Positions 36,062 to 44,159 of a stretch of DNA of 64,000 bases are shown here, one piece after another. Under the pieces are notes generated by a model. The model was not told where the DNA came from. It searched no databases and saw only the letters and a list, made by a program, of their open reading frames with translations. This DNA is from a bacterium. Its GTDB lineage: Bacteria > Desulfobacterota > Binatia > HRBIN30 > CADEER01. A program made the translations under genes and the position numbers. The stretch's first letter is position 1. Each line of letters begins with the position of its first letter. The stretch covers positions 62,001-126,000 of the forward strand of contig JAUIGL010000001.1 of assembly GCA_030430165.1 (NCBI GenBank), written 5' to 3'.

Positions 36062-36784
36062 ATGAGCGATACCTTCTTCGTCGACCAGCGGTTTTGCGGG
36101 CCGCCGCGCTCGGGAAATGGCGGCTACGTATGCGGAATGCTGGCTGGCTACGTCGACGCACCGGGAGTGTCGGTCCGCTTGAAGGTGCCGCCCCCACTCG
36201 ACACCCCGCTGACCGTCCGCGAGTCCGACGAGGGCAAGCTGCTGCTCGACCGGGACACGGTGGTTGCCGTTGCGCGTCCGACGGAGGTGTCGCTCGACCC
36301 TCCCCGGCCGCCCAGCTTCGCCGAGGCCGAAGCCGCCTCGACGACCTACGTCGGCTTTACTTCGCATGCGTTCCGCACCTGCTTCGTTTGCGGTCCCAAT
36401 CGAGAGGCCGGGGACGGGTTGCTGATCTTTCCCGGAAAGGTTCCCGGCCGAGAGTTGGTCGCGAGCCCTTGGGTGCCCGACGCGTCCCTGGCGCGCTCAC
36501 CCGGTGGAGTCGTCGCCGATGAGTTCCTCTGGGCCGCGCTCGATTGCCCTGGCGGACTGTCCTTCCCCTGGCCGGAGGCGACCAAGCTCCTGCTCGGCGA
36601 GCTGGCGGTTGCGACCCTCGGCGAGGTCGCCGTGGGCGAACGTTGCGTCGTCGTCGGATGGGAGGTCTCCCGCGACGGAAGAAAACACGTGACCGGGACC
36701 GCCTTGTTCGGGGAGTCGGGAGAGACGCGCGGCGTCGGCCTTGGTACCTGGATCGAGGTTCCCGCCAAGACGACATCCGTTTGA
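36062..36784 (+). CDS. hotdog-fold (thioesterase-like) protein
   Basis: A 240-residue protein with a probable double-hotdog or extended hotdog arrangement: an N-terminal FCGPPRSGNGGYVCGMLAGYV, a middle TCFVCGPNREAGDGLLIFPG, and a C-terminal VGERCVVVGWEVSRDGRKHVTGTALF. The GGYVCGM-like helix and the CFVCG segment occur in acyl-CoA-related hotdog proteins of high-GC bacteria. No clear catalytic acid is identifiable, so hydrolysis of acyl thioesters is only inferred. No signal peptide. The neighbouring genes give no pathway hint. Confidence 0.65.
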   Translation: MSDTFFVDQRFCGPPRSGNGGYVCGMLAGYVDAPGVSVRLKVPPPLDTPLTVRESDEGKLLLDRDTVVAVARPTEVSLDPPRPPSFAEAEAASTTYVGFTSHAFRTCFVCGPNREAGDGLLIFPGKVPGRELVASPWVPDASLARSPGGVVADEFLWAALDCPGGLSFPWPEATKLLLGELAVATLGEVAVGERCVVVGWEVSRDGRKHVTGTALFGESGETRGVGLGTWIEVPAKTTSV

Positions 36785-36860
36785 GCCCCGACCGTGCGTG
36801 CTCTAAAGGGATCGCTCGGAGCTGCGCAGGGGAGTGTCGTCGAAGCACGGTGGTGTAGTC

Positions 36861-37436
36861 ATGGGTGAGCTGATCTTCGACTGGGCCGAGATGACGGCGC
36901 GGATCGGACTGGATGGTGTCCTTTACGCCGCGCTGGCGTTGGCCGGTACCGCGCTGTTTGCTCTGCGCGTCCTGTTGGTGACCCTCGGCGCCGGCGGCGA
37001 GGACGACGTCGCCGGAATCGACGACGGCGACGGCATGCAGGTGGTCTCGTTGCTGTCGGTGACCGCCTTCATGATGGGCTCGGGATGGATGGGGCTCACC
37101 GCTCGGATCGACTGGGGCCTCGGGCCGACCGGCGCCGCGCTCGCCGCGGCCGGTTTCGGTGCGGCGCTGATGCTGTTCGCCTCGTTCTTGTTGCTTGCGA
37201 TGCGCCGCCTCGGCCGACAGGTGACCTACGACACCGCGACCGCAGTTGGTCGTACGGGGACCGTGTACGCGGCGATCCCGGCGCGCGGCGAGGGCGCCGG
37301 ACAGGTTCGGGTGAGTGTGTCCGGGCGCAGCATGGTGCTGCCCGCCGGCAGTACGGGGCCGGCGATCGAGGCGTTTGCGGACGTTCGTGTCGTCGAGGTG
37401 CGAGATGATGATCTGCTGTTGGTCGAGCGCGTGTGA
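36861..37436 (+). CDS. NfeD-like membrane protein
   Basis: A 191-residue protein with three hydrophobic helices (about residues 16-42, 58-82, 88-114) and a soluble C-terminal OB-like domain (ATAVGRTGTVYAAIPARGEGAGQVRVSV ... VVEVRDDDLLLVERV). This is the short NfeD architecture without the serine protease part. It lies 28 bases before a flotillin gene, the conserved NfeD-SPFH pairing, and probably anchors or assists the flotillin scaffold in the inner membrane. ATG 36861 chosen; GTG 36834 is an in-frame alternative. Confidence 0.82.
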   Translation: MGELIFDWAEMTARIGLDGVLYAALALAGTALFALRVLLVTLGAGGEDDVAGIDDGDGMQVVSLLSVTAFMMGSGWMGLTARIDWGLGPTGAALAAAGFGAALMLFASFLLLAMRRLGRQVTYDTATAVGRTGTVYAAIPARGEGAGQVRVSVSGRSMVLPAGSTGPAIEAFADVRVVEVRDDDLLLVERV

Positions 37437-37464
37437 TGCGCGCCGTCGCTGAGGGAGCCGGGCA

Positions 37465-39078
37465 ATGAATCTATTCGGGCTGTTCGACGTGTCGATGGGA
37501 CCCTTCATCCTGATTCTGGTGGTGATCGCCATCCCGTTGCTGGTGCTGTCGATCGCCAGTCGCCGCTACAAGCGCTGCCCATCCAACCGGATCCTGGTGG
37601 TCTACGGTCAGGTCGGCGGCGAGCGCGCCGCCCGTGCCTATCACGGTGGTGGCGCCTTCGTTTGGCCGATCATCCAGGACTACGAGTACCTCTCACTGGA
37701 GCCGATCACGATCGAGATCGAGCTGAGCTCGGCGCTCAGCAAGAAGAACATCCGGGTCGCGGTCCCGAGCACGTTCACGATCGGTATCAGCACCGAGCCC
37801 GACGTCATGAACAACGCCGCCGAGCGCCTGTTGGGTTTGAACGAGCGCGAGATCGCGGCGCAGGCGCGAGACATCATTCTCGGGCAGATGCGCTTGGTCA
37901 TCGCCATGCTGACGATCGAGGAGATCAACCAGGACCGCGAGAAGTTCCTCGACCTGGTCAACAAGAACGTCAACTACGAGCTCTCCAAGGTTGGTCTGTA
38001 CATGATCAACGTCAACATCCGCGACATCACCGACGAGTCGGGGTACATCGACGCGCTCGGCAAGAAGGCCGCGGCCGAGGCGATCAACCAAGCCAAGATC
38101 GACACGGCGCAGGCCGATCGCGAAGGGGCCATCGGCACTTCGACGGCGGATCGCGAGCGCGAGGTGAAGGTAGCCGAGCAGCAGGCGCAGGCGGCGGTTG
38201 GACGCAAGCAAGCCGAGCGCGATCAGCGGATCATGGTCTCGTCGCTCGAGGCGGAGGGTGTTGCCGGCGAGGCCGAGGCTGGCCGCGACCAGGAGATCGC
38301 CGTCGCCACGCAATCGGCGCGGGCGGCCGAGGGGACCAAGCAGGTCGAGGCCGAGAAGCGGATCAAGGTTGCGGATCTCGAGGCGAACGCCGTGCAGGGG
38401 GAGAACTCCTCGCGGGCCGAGATCGCCGACTCGGAGGCGACTCTCGCCGAACGCCGAGCCGATGCCACCCGCCGCGGTGACGTCGCCATGGCAAAGGCCA
38501 ATCGCGATGTGCTGGTGGCGGAGAAGGAGCAAGAGCTGGCGCGGATGGAGAAGGAGATCATCGCCAAGGAGATGATCGAGCGCCAGCAAGTCGAGATCAA
38601 CGCCGAGGCGGAGGCCGAGCGCCTGCGGCGGATCGCCAAGGGCGACGCCGACGCCGTGCTGGCGAAGTACCTCGCCGAGGCCGAGGGAATCGAGAAGGTT
38701 CTCGAGGCAAAGGCGCGCGGCTACGAGCGTCTGATGACGGCCTGCGGCGATCGCCGCGACCTGGCACCGAGCCTGCTCATCATCGAGAAGCTGCCCGAGC
38801 TCGTTGCCGAGCAGGTCAAGGCGATCAGCAACCTCAAGATCGACAAGATCACGGTCTGGGATTCGGCCGGCAACGGGTCGGCCGACGGCTCCGGTTCGAC
38901 GGCCCGCTTCATGCGCGGACTGATCGGTTCGCTGCCGCCGATGCACGAGCTCGCCAAGCAGGCGGGTATCGATCTGCCCGAGGTTCTCGGCAGCGCCGAG
39001 CTGGGCTCGGTGGAAGACGGTCAGGCCGAGTCGCCGGCCGCCGACCCCACGGACGCCGAGAAGCCGCGCAAGCCCTGA
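37465..39078 (+). CDS. flotillin / SPFH-domain membrane scaffold protein
   Basis: A 537-residue protein with one N-terminal membrane segment (about residues 13-32), an SPFH domain (GGGAFVWPIIQDYEYLSLEPITIEIE ... GLYMINVNIRDITDESGYIDALG, about 55-200), a long Ala/Glu/Arg-rich coiled coil (about 200-400) and a C-terminal region with IIEKLPELVAEQVKAISNLKIDKITVWD. This matches YqiK/FloT-type flotillins, which oligomerise at the membrane and organise protein assemblies. Pairs with the preceding NfeD-like protein. The last 25 residues are acidic and probably flexible. Confidence 0.92.
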   Translation: MNLFGLFDVSMGPFILILVVIAIPLLVLSIASRRYKRCPSNRILVVYGQVGGERAARAYHGGGAFVWPIIQDYEYLSLEPITIEIELSSALSKKNIRVAVPSTFTIGISTEPDVMNNAAERLLGLNEREIAAQARDIILGQMRLVIAMLTIEEINQDREKFLDLVNKNVNYELSKVGLYMINVNIRDITDESGYIDALGKKAAAEAINQAKIDTAQADREGAIGTSTADREREVKVAEQQAQAAVGRKQAERDQRIMVSSLEAEGVAGEAEAGRDQEIAVATQSARAAEGTKQVEAEKRIKVADLEANAVQGENSSRAEIADSEATLAERRADATRRGDVAMAKANRDVLVAEKEQELARMEKEIIAKEMIERQQVEINAEAEAERLRRIAKGDADAVLAKYLAEAEGIEKVLEAKARGYERLMTACGDRRDLAPSLLIIEKLPELVAEQVKAISNLKIDKITVWDSAGNGSADGSGSTARFMRGLIGSLPPMHELAKQAGIDLPEVLGSAELGSVEDGQAESPAADPTDAEKPRKP

Positions 39079-39126
39079 GGCGCTCGCGGCCAGCTTTGGT
39101 CTTTCTGAGCGAGCCGGCCGGCATCT

Positions 39127-40521
39127 CTATGGGTTGAGCGGAGTTTCCGCCGTGAGCTGCTGGCGAAGGCCGTGCCCGAGGTGGTCGGCCGCGGCGGATT
39201 GGCCGTCGCGCGAAGCCCGGTTTCCCGCGGGCTGACTCGCCGCGGGCAGGGTGAAGCCGAACGTGCTGCCCCGGCCCACGGTGCTGGTGACACGTACCTC
39301 TCCGCCGAGCTGTTCGACGATGCGCTTTACGATCGACAACCCGAGACCGTACCCCCGCCCCGTGGCTGGGGAGGCGCGCGAGAACTCGCGGAACAGCTTG
39401 CCGATTTGTTCGCTGGTCAGCCCGGGACCGTTGTCGCGTAGCCAGTAGTATACCGCGCCGTTCTCGCGCTCGGCGCCGATCTCGAGCAGCGGTGGGGTTC
39501 CGCCGTACTTGATCGCGTTGCTGATGTAGTTTGCCCAGACCTCTTCGATCCAAGAAGCGTAACCTGCGGCGGTCGGCCAATCGTCTGGTAGTACCACCTC
39601 GGCGTCGGATTGGGCGATGTCACTGGCTTGGCGCTGCAACGCCTCGGCGACGATGGCTGACATGTCGAGCGCCTTGATCGGGACGTCGACGTTCTTGCGG
39701 ACCGTCGCGAGCAGGAGCAGCTCGTTGATGATCTGGGCCATTTTCTCGCAGCCGGAAACGATCGAGTCGAGGAACATCTGGCCGTCGTCACTCAGCTTGT
39801 CCTTCTCGGCGCCCAGCAGGTCGCTGAAGCCGGCGATCACGTGCACCGGGTTGCGCAGGTCGTGGGCAACCGCTTGCGCGTAGGCGTCGAGGTCCTGGGC
39901 GAGAGCTTCGGCTTTGATCCGCTGCCGCTCGGCGACCTCTTTCTGCTCGGCCAACTCGTGGCGCTTGCGCGACAGCGAGCGCCGGCTGCGTTCCATCGCG
40001 TAGGCGATGAAAACCGACAACCAGAGCCCGTTGGCGACCGCGACTCCGAGAGATGTGTCGGTGATGATGATCTGCCCGGGCAGGACGGCGAGGTTGGCGT
40101 GCAGCACGCCGAACGCAACGACCGCCACTACCACCTGCACCCAGACTCCCCAGGGCAGGAGAACCGCCGCGCCGAGCGCGATCAAGCAGTGCGACAGGAC
40201 CGCGACCGTCTCGGCGTGCGGGCCGGCGCCGAGCGTCAGTGCGAACATGTACGAGTGCAGTCCGATGATGCCGCCGAGCGCGACGAGACGGGGTGGAGCG
40301 AAGCGGCTCGGGTGAAGCGTGGCGTAGAGCAACCCGACCATCAGGAGCAGGCCGCCAGCGCTCACCGCCCTTCGGTGCCCGTGTTGCGTGTAGCTCTCGA
40401 GAAGAAAGGTCGAAGCTTCGCCGACGAGAATGCAGAGAATGACGACACCGGCGACGACGCGAGCTCGCGACAGCAGCATCGCCGAGGTCTCTTCTCTGAT
40501 TTTTTGTTCGATTGCCTGCAC
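39127..40521 (-). CDS. membrane sensor histidine kinase
   Basis: About 464 residues. An N-terminal block of roughly six membrane helices forms a membrane-embedded sensor; a short coiled coil (SRKRHELAEQKEVAERQRIKAEALAQ) leads to the dimerisation domain with the phospho-acceptor AQAVAHDLRNPVHVIAGF, then the ATPase domain with NYISNAIKYGG, DNGPGL and GYGLGLSIVKRI. All catalytic boxes are present. GTG 40521 is preferred for its gggag site; the frame extends to a TTG at 40617 without a ribosome site. No response-regulator gene is adjacent, so the partner must be elsewhere. Confidence 0.85.
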   Translation of the reverse strand: MQAIEQKIREETSAMLLSRARVVAGVVILCILVGEASTFLLESYTQHGHRRAVSAGGLLLMVGLLYATLHPSRFAPPRLVALGGIIGLHSYMFALTLGAGPHAETVAVLSHCLIALGAAVLLPWGVWVQVVVAVVAFGVLHANLAVLPGQIIITDTSLGVAVANGLWLSVFIAYAMERSRRSLSRKRHELAEQKEVAERQRIKAEALAQDLDAYAQAVAHDLRNPVHVIAGFSDLLGAEKDKLSDDGQMFLDSIVSGCEKMAQIINELLLLATVRKNVDVPIKALDMSAIVAEALQRQASDIAQSDAEVVLPDDWPTAAGYASWIEEVWANYISNAIKYGGTPPLLEIGAERENGAVYYWLRDNGPGLTSEQIGKLFREFSRASPATGRGYGLGLSIVKRIVEQLGGEVRVTSTVGRGSTFGFTLPAASQPAGNRASRDGQSAAADHLGHGLRQQLTAETPLNP

Positions 40522-40757
40522 GCTACTCGCTCCCGGATCTCGGCATCGGGCGCGCCAAGCGAACCCCGCTGCCGAGGCGGACCCTGCAGACGGTAACCCG
40601 CCACTGGGCATCTTCAACGTGAAACTGAGTCACGCCTCGGAGGAGCCTGCCGGCTCCCCGTGCGGGCTGCGGTAAGCCCCTAAAATGGTGATATTTTTTG
40701 TCTCCCGCCCCGGGCGTGGTTCGATGGCGGCTCGGCCCGGTCGAGAAACGACCCGCG

Positions 40758-41582
40758 CTAGCGATTTCTCCGAAACAGCACGGCGGTCGTATCGTCGGGC
40801 TTGGAGGGGGATCCGTCCTCGGGTGCGATCATGCGCGCCATGCACTTCTCTCTCAGCTCGCGGGCGACTCGGTCGATCGGGCCCTTTCGGACGAGTTGGA
40901 TGATCTCTGCCCTGGTGAGATTGTCGAAGACTCCGTCAGAAGCGAGGAGGACGGTGTCGCGGCGCGCGAGGTGGATCGCGGGACCGACCTCGATGCGCAT
41001 TTCCCGTGTTCCGACCGCGTTCGAGATCAGGTGACGCTCGTCGTGGTCGAGGGCCTCCTCGGCGTTCAACAGGCCGGCTTCCACCGCGTAGCCAACCGGC
41101 GAATGGCTGATCGTCTCGTGGCGCAGTCTGCCGCGCTGACCGACCACCAGCACCTGGGAGTCGCCGGCGTGGTAGGTCCGCGCGACGTCGTCCTGGATCG
41201 ACGCCACGCACAGGGTGGTCGCGCTCCCCAGGCCCGCGTCGAGGATCCGTTGGTTGGCATCTTCGAAACCGGTCAGGATCGCCGGGCGTACTTCGCCGTC
41301 GGCTGGGTCGTGGGCGTGTAGCGCTTCCGCGATCGAGCGCAGCGCGGTGCGCGATGCGTCGGCACCGCCGGGCGCGCCGCCGACGCCGTCGGCGACGGCG
41401 AGCACGACGCCGCCCGGCACCGGGATGACGACGGCGCCGTCTTCGTTCTCTCCGCTGCCGTTCGACTTGCTCGGGCTGCGGTAGCTGAACGCTCGGACCT
41501 CGCCGCCCGGGCTGTCCAGCGCCAGCTCGCCGTCCGTGTCGCGCGGCACGTACGCCGGCTCGGTCAGGTCGACGCGCGGCAT
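40758..41582 (-). CDS. PP2C-type serine/threonine phosphatase
   Basis: A 274-residue metal-dependent phosphatase. Family motifs are NEDGAVVIPVPGGVVLAVADGVGG (metal Asp residues), SATTLCVASI, GDSQVLVV and LASDGVFDNL, with a final DDTTAVL. It should remove phosphate from Ser/Thr using Mn or Mg. Its ATG shares a base with the stop codon of the kinase gene (TGATG), so kinase and phosphatase are made together and very likely act on the same targets. Cytoplasmic; no membrane segment. Confidence 0.9.
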   Translation of the reverse strand: MPRVDLTEPAYVPRDTDGELALDSPGGEVRAFSYRSPSKSNGSGENEDGAVVIPVPGGVVLAVADGVGGAPGGADASRTALRSIAEALHAHDPADGEVRPAILTGFEDANQRILDAGLGSATTLCVASIQDDVARTYHAGDSQVLVVGQRGRLRHETISHSPVGYAVEAGLLNAEEALDHDERHLISNAVGTREMRIEVGPAIHLARRDTVLLASDGVFDNLTRAEIIQLVRKGPIDRVARELREKCMARMIAPEDGSPSKPDDTTAVLFRRNR

Positions 41583-42883
41583 CACGTGTGCTCGCCGCAC
41601 CAGGCGCAGAAGTCCCAGTACTCGCTGGCGATCCCCCACCGGCAGGACCGGCACTTCTCTTTGGTGTTGGCCAGCGTCCACTGGCGACTCACTTTCCTGC
41701 GACACCACGGGCAGTAGCGCATGAACGGCATCAGCTCGCGCCTTGGGCAGTCTCGGTTGCTGCAGCGCGCGCGGTAGTTCTCGTTCGGATAGTGCTGCTG
41801 ACTTTGTTTCGCGACCGAGCCGCCGTAGCACCACGGGCAATAGCGCCAATCGGGCTTCAGTCCGCGACTACAGCGGGGACAGCGGCGGGTCGTTTCGCCA
41901 TTCGCTCTTACTTTCCTGCGCTCGTCGCCGCACCACGGACAGTGCCGCATCGCCTGCGCCACCGGGCCGCGGCAGTGACGGCACTTGCCGGTCAGCTCGA
42001 GCCCGCCGCCGTGCTCGGCGATGAATTGTTGCCAGCGGATCTCGCGCCAGGGTTTTCCCGCCCCGGTGCGCCGCGCCGCTTCTTCGCCGCCGTTTTTCAA
42101 GCTGCTGGTGCCGAGTTGCTTGAGCGCGGTGAGGACGTGGCCGGCGCTCTCGAATCGGCGATTCGGGTCGAGAGCGAGCGACTGCCTGAGGATCTCGACG
42201 GCGGAGGGAGTGAGCTTGCCGCGCAGCCGATCGATGCCGGGCGGCGGCCAGTCGAAGGGCCACTCGGGAAGGCAGCCGGCGTGCATTCGGTAGGCGATGA
42301 GGCCTGCCGAGAATACGTCCGAGCGAAACGAGGTCCGCCCCATAGCCTGTTCGGGCGCCATGTACCCCAAGGTGCCGGAAGCGGTGGCTACGGTGTGCAA
42401 TGCCACCTTGGCAATTCCGAAATCGGTCAGCAGCAGGCGGTTGCCCGGGAACAGCAGCAGGTTCTCCGGCTTCACGTCGCAGTGGATGACGCGCCGTCGA
42501 TGGGCGTGAGCCAACGCCTCGAGCATTTGCAGCCAGTAGTCGTGCGCCGTGGATGCCGCGAGTCGGTTGGCGAGGCGGTCGGCGAGCGTTCGCTCGCCGA
42601 GGGGATAGGCGATGACGAACTGATCTCCGATCGTCGAGGCGTTCTTGATCTTGAGGATGTTCGGGTGATCGAGCCGGCTGGTGAGCCGCACCTCGTTGCG
42701 GAAGTCCTCGAGGAGATCGTCGTCGACGAGCTCCGCGTGCGGAACCTTGAGGGCGACCTTGATCCCTTCGACCAGGTCGTGTGCCTGGTAGACGGTGGCG
42801 AACCCGCCTTCGCCCAGTCGGCGTTCGATCCGGTACTTGCCGAGCCGTGCGCCCCGGCGAATTCTCTTCGGCTTGGTCGCCAT
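41582..42883 (-). CDS. Ser/Thr protein kinase with four C-terminal zinc ribbons
   Basis: A 433-residue soluble kinase. Gly-loop LGEGGFATVY (23-32), Lys46, catalytic loop HCDVKPEN (134-141), DFG (154-156) and APE (176-178). The usual HRD is HCD, so it is a non-RD kinase. After residue 300 come four CxxC...CxxC-type units: 301/304-315/318, 335/338-349/352, 374/379-391/394 and 411/414-426/429, each with the phrase C-P/A-W-C. These probably bind zinc and recognise partners or nucleic acid. No membrane segment or sensor is present. Coupled to the PP2C gene. Confidence 0.88.
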   Translation of the reverse strand: MATKPKRIRRGARLGKYRIERRLGEGGFATVYQAHDLVEGIKVALKVPHAELVDDDLLEDFRNEVRLTSRLDHPNILKIKNASTIGDQFVIAYPLGERTLADRLANRLAASTAHDYWLQMLEALAHAHRRRVIHCDVKPENLLLFPGNRLLLTDFGIAKVALHTVATASGTLGYMAPEQAMGRTSFRSDVFSAGLIAYRMHAGCLPEWPFDWPPPGIDRLRGKLTPSAVEILRQSLALDPNRRFESAGHVLTALKQLGTSSLKNGGEEAARRTGAGKPWREIRWQQFIAEHGGGLELTGKCRHCRGPVAQAMRHCPWCGDERRKVRANGETTRRCPRCSRGLKPDWRYCPWCYGGSVAKQSQQHYPNENYRARCSNRDCPRRELMPFMRYCPWCRRKVSRQWTLANTKEKCRSCRWGIASEYWDFCAWCGEHT

Positions 42884-43094
42884 GAAAGTCGTGGTTCCCG
42901 CTGGTCGTGCCGCTCTTGCCCGTCGACTGGGACACGCGATCGGCTGGACGTGGCAACGTCCTACAGGGACGCGGCGCGAAACTACAGCGGATCGGCGTGG
43001 TGCGCCTTTCGGGGGAATCGCCCGCGGGACGAAAAAAATCGGTCGTGGGAACGTTTGACTTGCGGGTAGTGACGGAGGACGCGCCCTTGGATCC

Positions 43095-43115
43095 CCCCTC
43101 CTTGCCAAGGAGGGG
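43095..43115. repeat. hairpin repeat, copy 1
   Basis: CCCCTCCTT-GCC-AAGGAGGGG is a perfect 9-bp stem with a 3-base loop. A close variant lies 95 bases downstream, so this looks like a dispersed palindromic repeat rather than a simple terminator; no T-run follows. Confidence 0.6.
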
Positions 43116-43189
43116 CCAGGGGGAGGTCACGCCGCGACGCAAGGAGCGTCCAACCTCGGGCCGATCGCCCTCCGTTCACCCCCCTGAAG

Positions 43190-43210
43190 TCCCCCCTTGG
43201 CAAGGGGGGA
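43190..43210. repeat. hairpin repeat, copy 2
   Basis: TCCCCCCTT-GGC-AAGGGGGGA is a perfect 9-bp stem with a 3-base loop, the same design as the hairpin at 43095-43115 with inverted loop. The C-rich flanks (cccctgaagt) resemble those of copy 1. Confidence 0.6.
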
Positions 43211-43259
43211 CGGTATCCGGGTTCAGGCCGTGGCTCCCCTAGCAAGCGCAGTTGCGAAT

Positions 43260-43273
43260 CAAACTGACCCACT
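43260..43273. repeat. solo copy of the 14-bp terminal repeat
   Basis: CAAACTGACCCACT here is identical to the right end of the 255-bp element at 48452-48706. I find no inverted partner to the left within several hundred bases, so this is either a one-ended remnant or an independent insertion scar. Confidence 0.6.
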
Positions 43274-43284
43274 AAAAAAAACCC

Positions 43285-43311
43285 TTGACGGGGGTGGAAT
43301 CCGGCTATAGA
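43285..43311 (+). promoter_or_regulatory. promoter candidate upstream of the SET-domain gene
   Basis: TTGACG (43285-43290) and TATAGA (43306-43311) are separated by 15 bases, shorter than the usual 17, and stand out in GC-rich DNA. Transcription would start near 43318, giving a leader of about 255 bases before the SET-domain start. Confidence 0.4.
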
Positions 43312-43573
43312 CGATCGCCGGTTACATGACAGAAGAGGGTACGCCGACGGCGTCGAGAACTACGCTTCCCCCAGAGGCCGGGACCCCCTCTCTGCCGCCG
43401 AATGTGTTGAGCGCATTCGGCGCATCTCACCACTCGCGCCACCCGGCGACTTGCTGCCTGTCGCGACCGCGCTTTCGGTCGACGGACCCTGGCGGCACGG
43501 CGGCGCCCACACTGGCTTGGTCGGTCGAGCCGCAGGCGCGGGCTCGGCCGATCCGATCGGAGTAGTTGCGGCT

Positions 43574-44149
43574 ATGGATATTCGAACGTCTGCGGTGCCG
43601 GGCGCGACAGCGCGTCGCCGCCGGTCTTCCTCGAGCGAGGTCGAGGTGAAAGCGTCGGCTCTGGCGGAGCGGCTCATCGTCGCCCCGGCCGGTTCGAAAG
43701 GACGCGGCGTTTTTGCCGGCGCGACGATCCCGGCGCTCGAGCACCTGCTGTGGTTCACCGGCCCGAGGATCCGTGCGGCCGAGATCTGCGATTTCTCACA
43801 TGCGATCCGCCTCGACTTCGAATGGTTCATCGGAGCGTCGGGCGGTATCGACGACCTGGTCAACCATTCGTGCGACCCGAACGCCGGGCTGCGCACGGTT
43901 GGCGGCGAGCTCGAGCTGTTCAGCCTGCGCGAGATCCCGCCGGGTGAGGAGGTGACCTTCGACTACTCGACGTGCATGTTCGAGGAGCCGTCGCTGCTGG
44001 AGTGCGCCTGCGGCTCTGCCGATTGCCGCGGCACGATCGTTTCGTTCGCCGACTTGCCGCAGCCGCTTCGGCGGCGATACTTGAGCGCGGGCGCGGCGCC
44101 CGACTATTCCGTCGGGCGGGGTCGCCGGCGCGGCACGATCGTGGGTTGA
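43574..44149 (+). CDS. SET-domain protein (lysine methyltransferase-like)
   Basis: A 191-residue protein with a compact SET domain: KGRGVFAGATIPALEHL at the start, the pseudoknot NHSCDPNAGLRTVGGELELFSLREIPPGEEVTFDYST, and a post-SET zinc motif CACGSADCRGTI. All SAM-binding and substrate-channel landmarks, including the Tyr of FDY, are present. Bacterial SET proteins methylate lysines on proteins such as histone-like or ribosomal proteins. ATG 43574 gives the shortest N-terminal tail; the frame is open to 43451. It precedes the nitrilase-GNAT gene by 10 bases, probably one operon. Confidence 0.85.
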   Translation: MDIRTSAVPGATARRRRSSSSEVEVKASALAERLIVAPAGSKGRGVFAGATIPALEHLLWFTGPRIRAAEICDFSHAIRLDFEWFIGASGGIDDLVNHSCDPNAGLRTVGGELELFSLREIPPGEEVTFDYSTCMFEEPSLLECACGSADCRGTIVSFADLPQPLRRRYLSAGAAPDYSVGRGRRRGTIVG

Positions 44150-44159
44150 AGGGAGGTTC

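Larger units (their letters stand above)
42884..43573. other. noncoding region with hairpin repeats and a promoter candidate
   Basis: About 690 bases between divergent genes. It holds two related hairpins (43095-43115 and 43190-43210), a single copy of the terminal repeat of the element at 48.5 kb (43260-43273), an oligo-A run (43274-43280) and a promoter-like pair at 43285-43311. Open frames at 43326-43565 and on the other strand do not look like natural proteins. The region is probably a small mobile-repeat landing zone. Confidence 0.5.

Noticed and set aside
40639-40657. GGAGCC-TGCC-GGCTCC hairpin between the phosphatase and histidine kinase genes
   Set aside because: No T-run on either side, so not a convincing terminator; single copy.
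43326-43565. A 79-codon frame just downstream of the promoter candidate
   Set aside because: Composition is Pro/Thr/Arg-rich without secondary-structure pattern, no ribosome site, and an equally long frame runs on the other strand.
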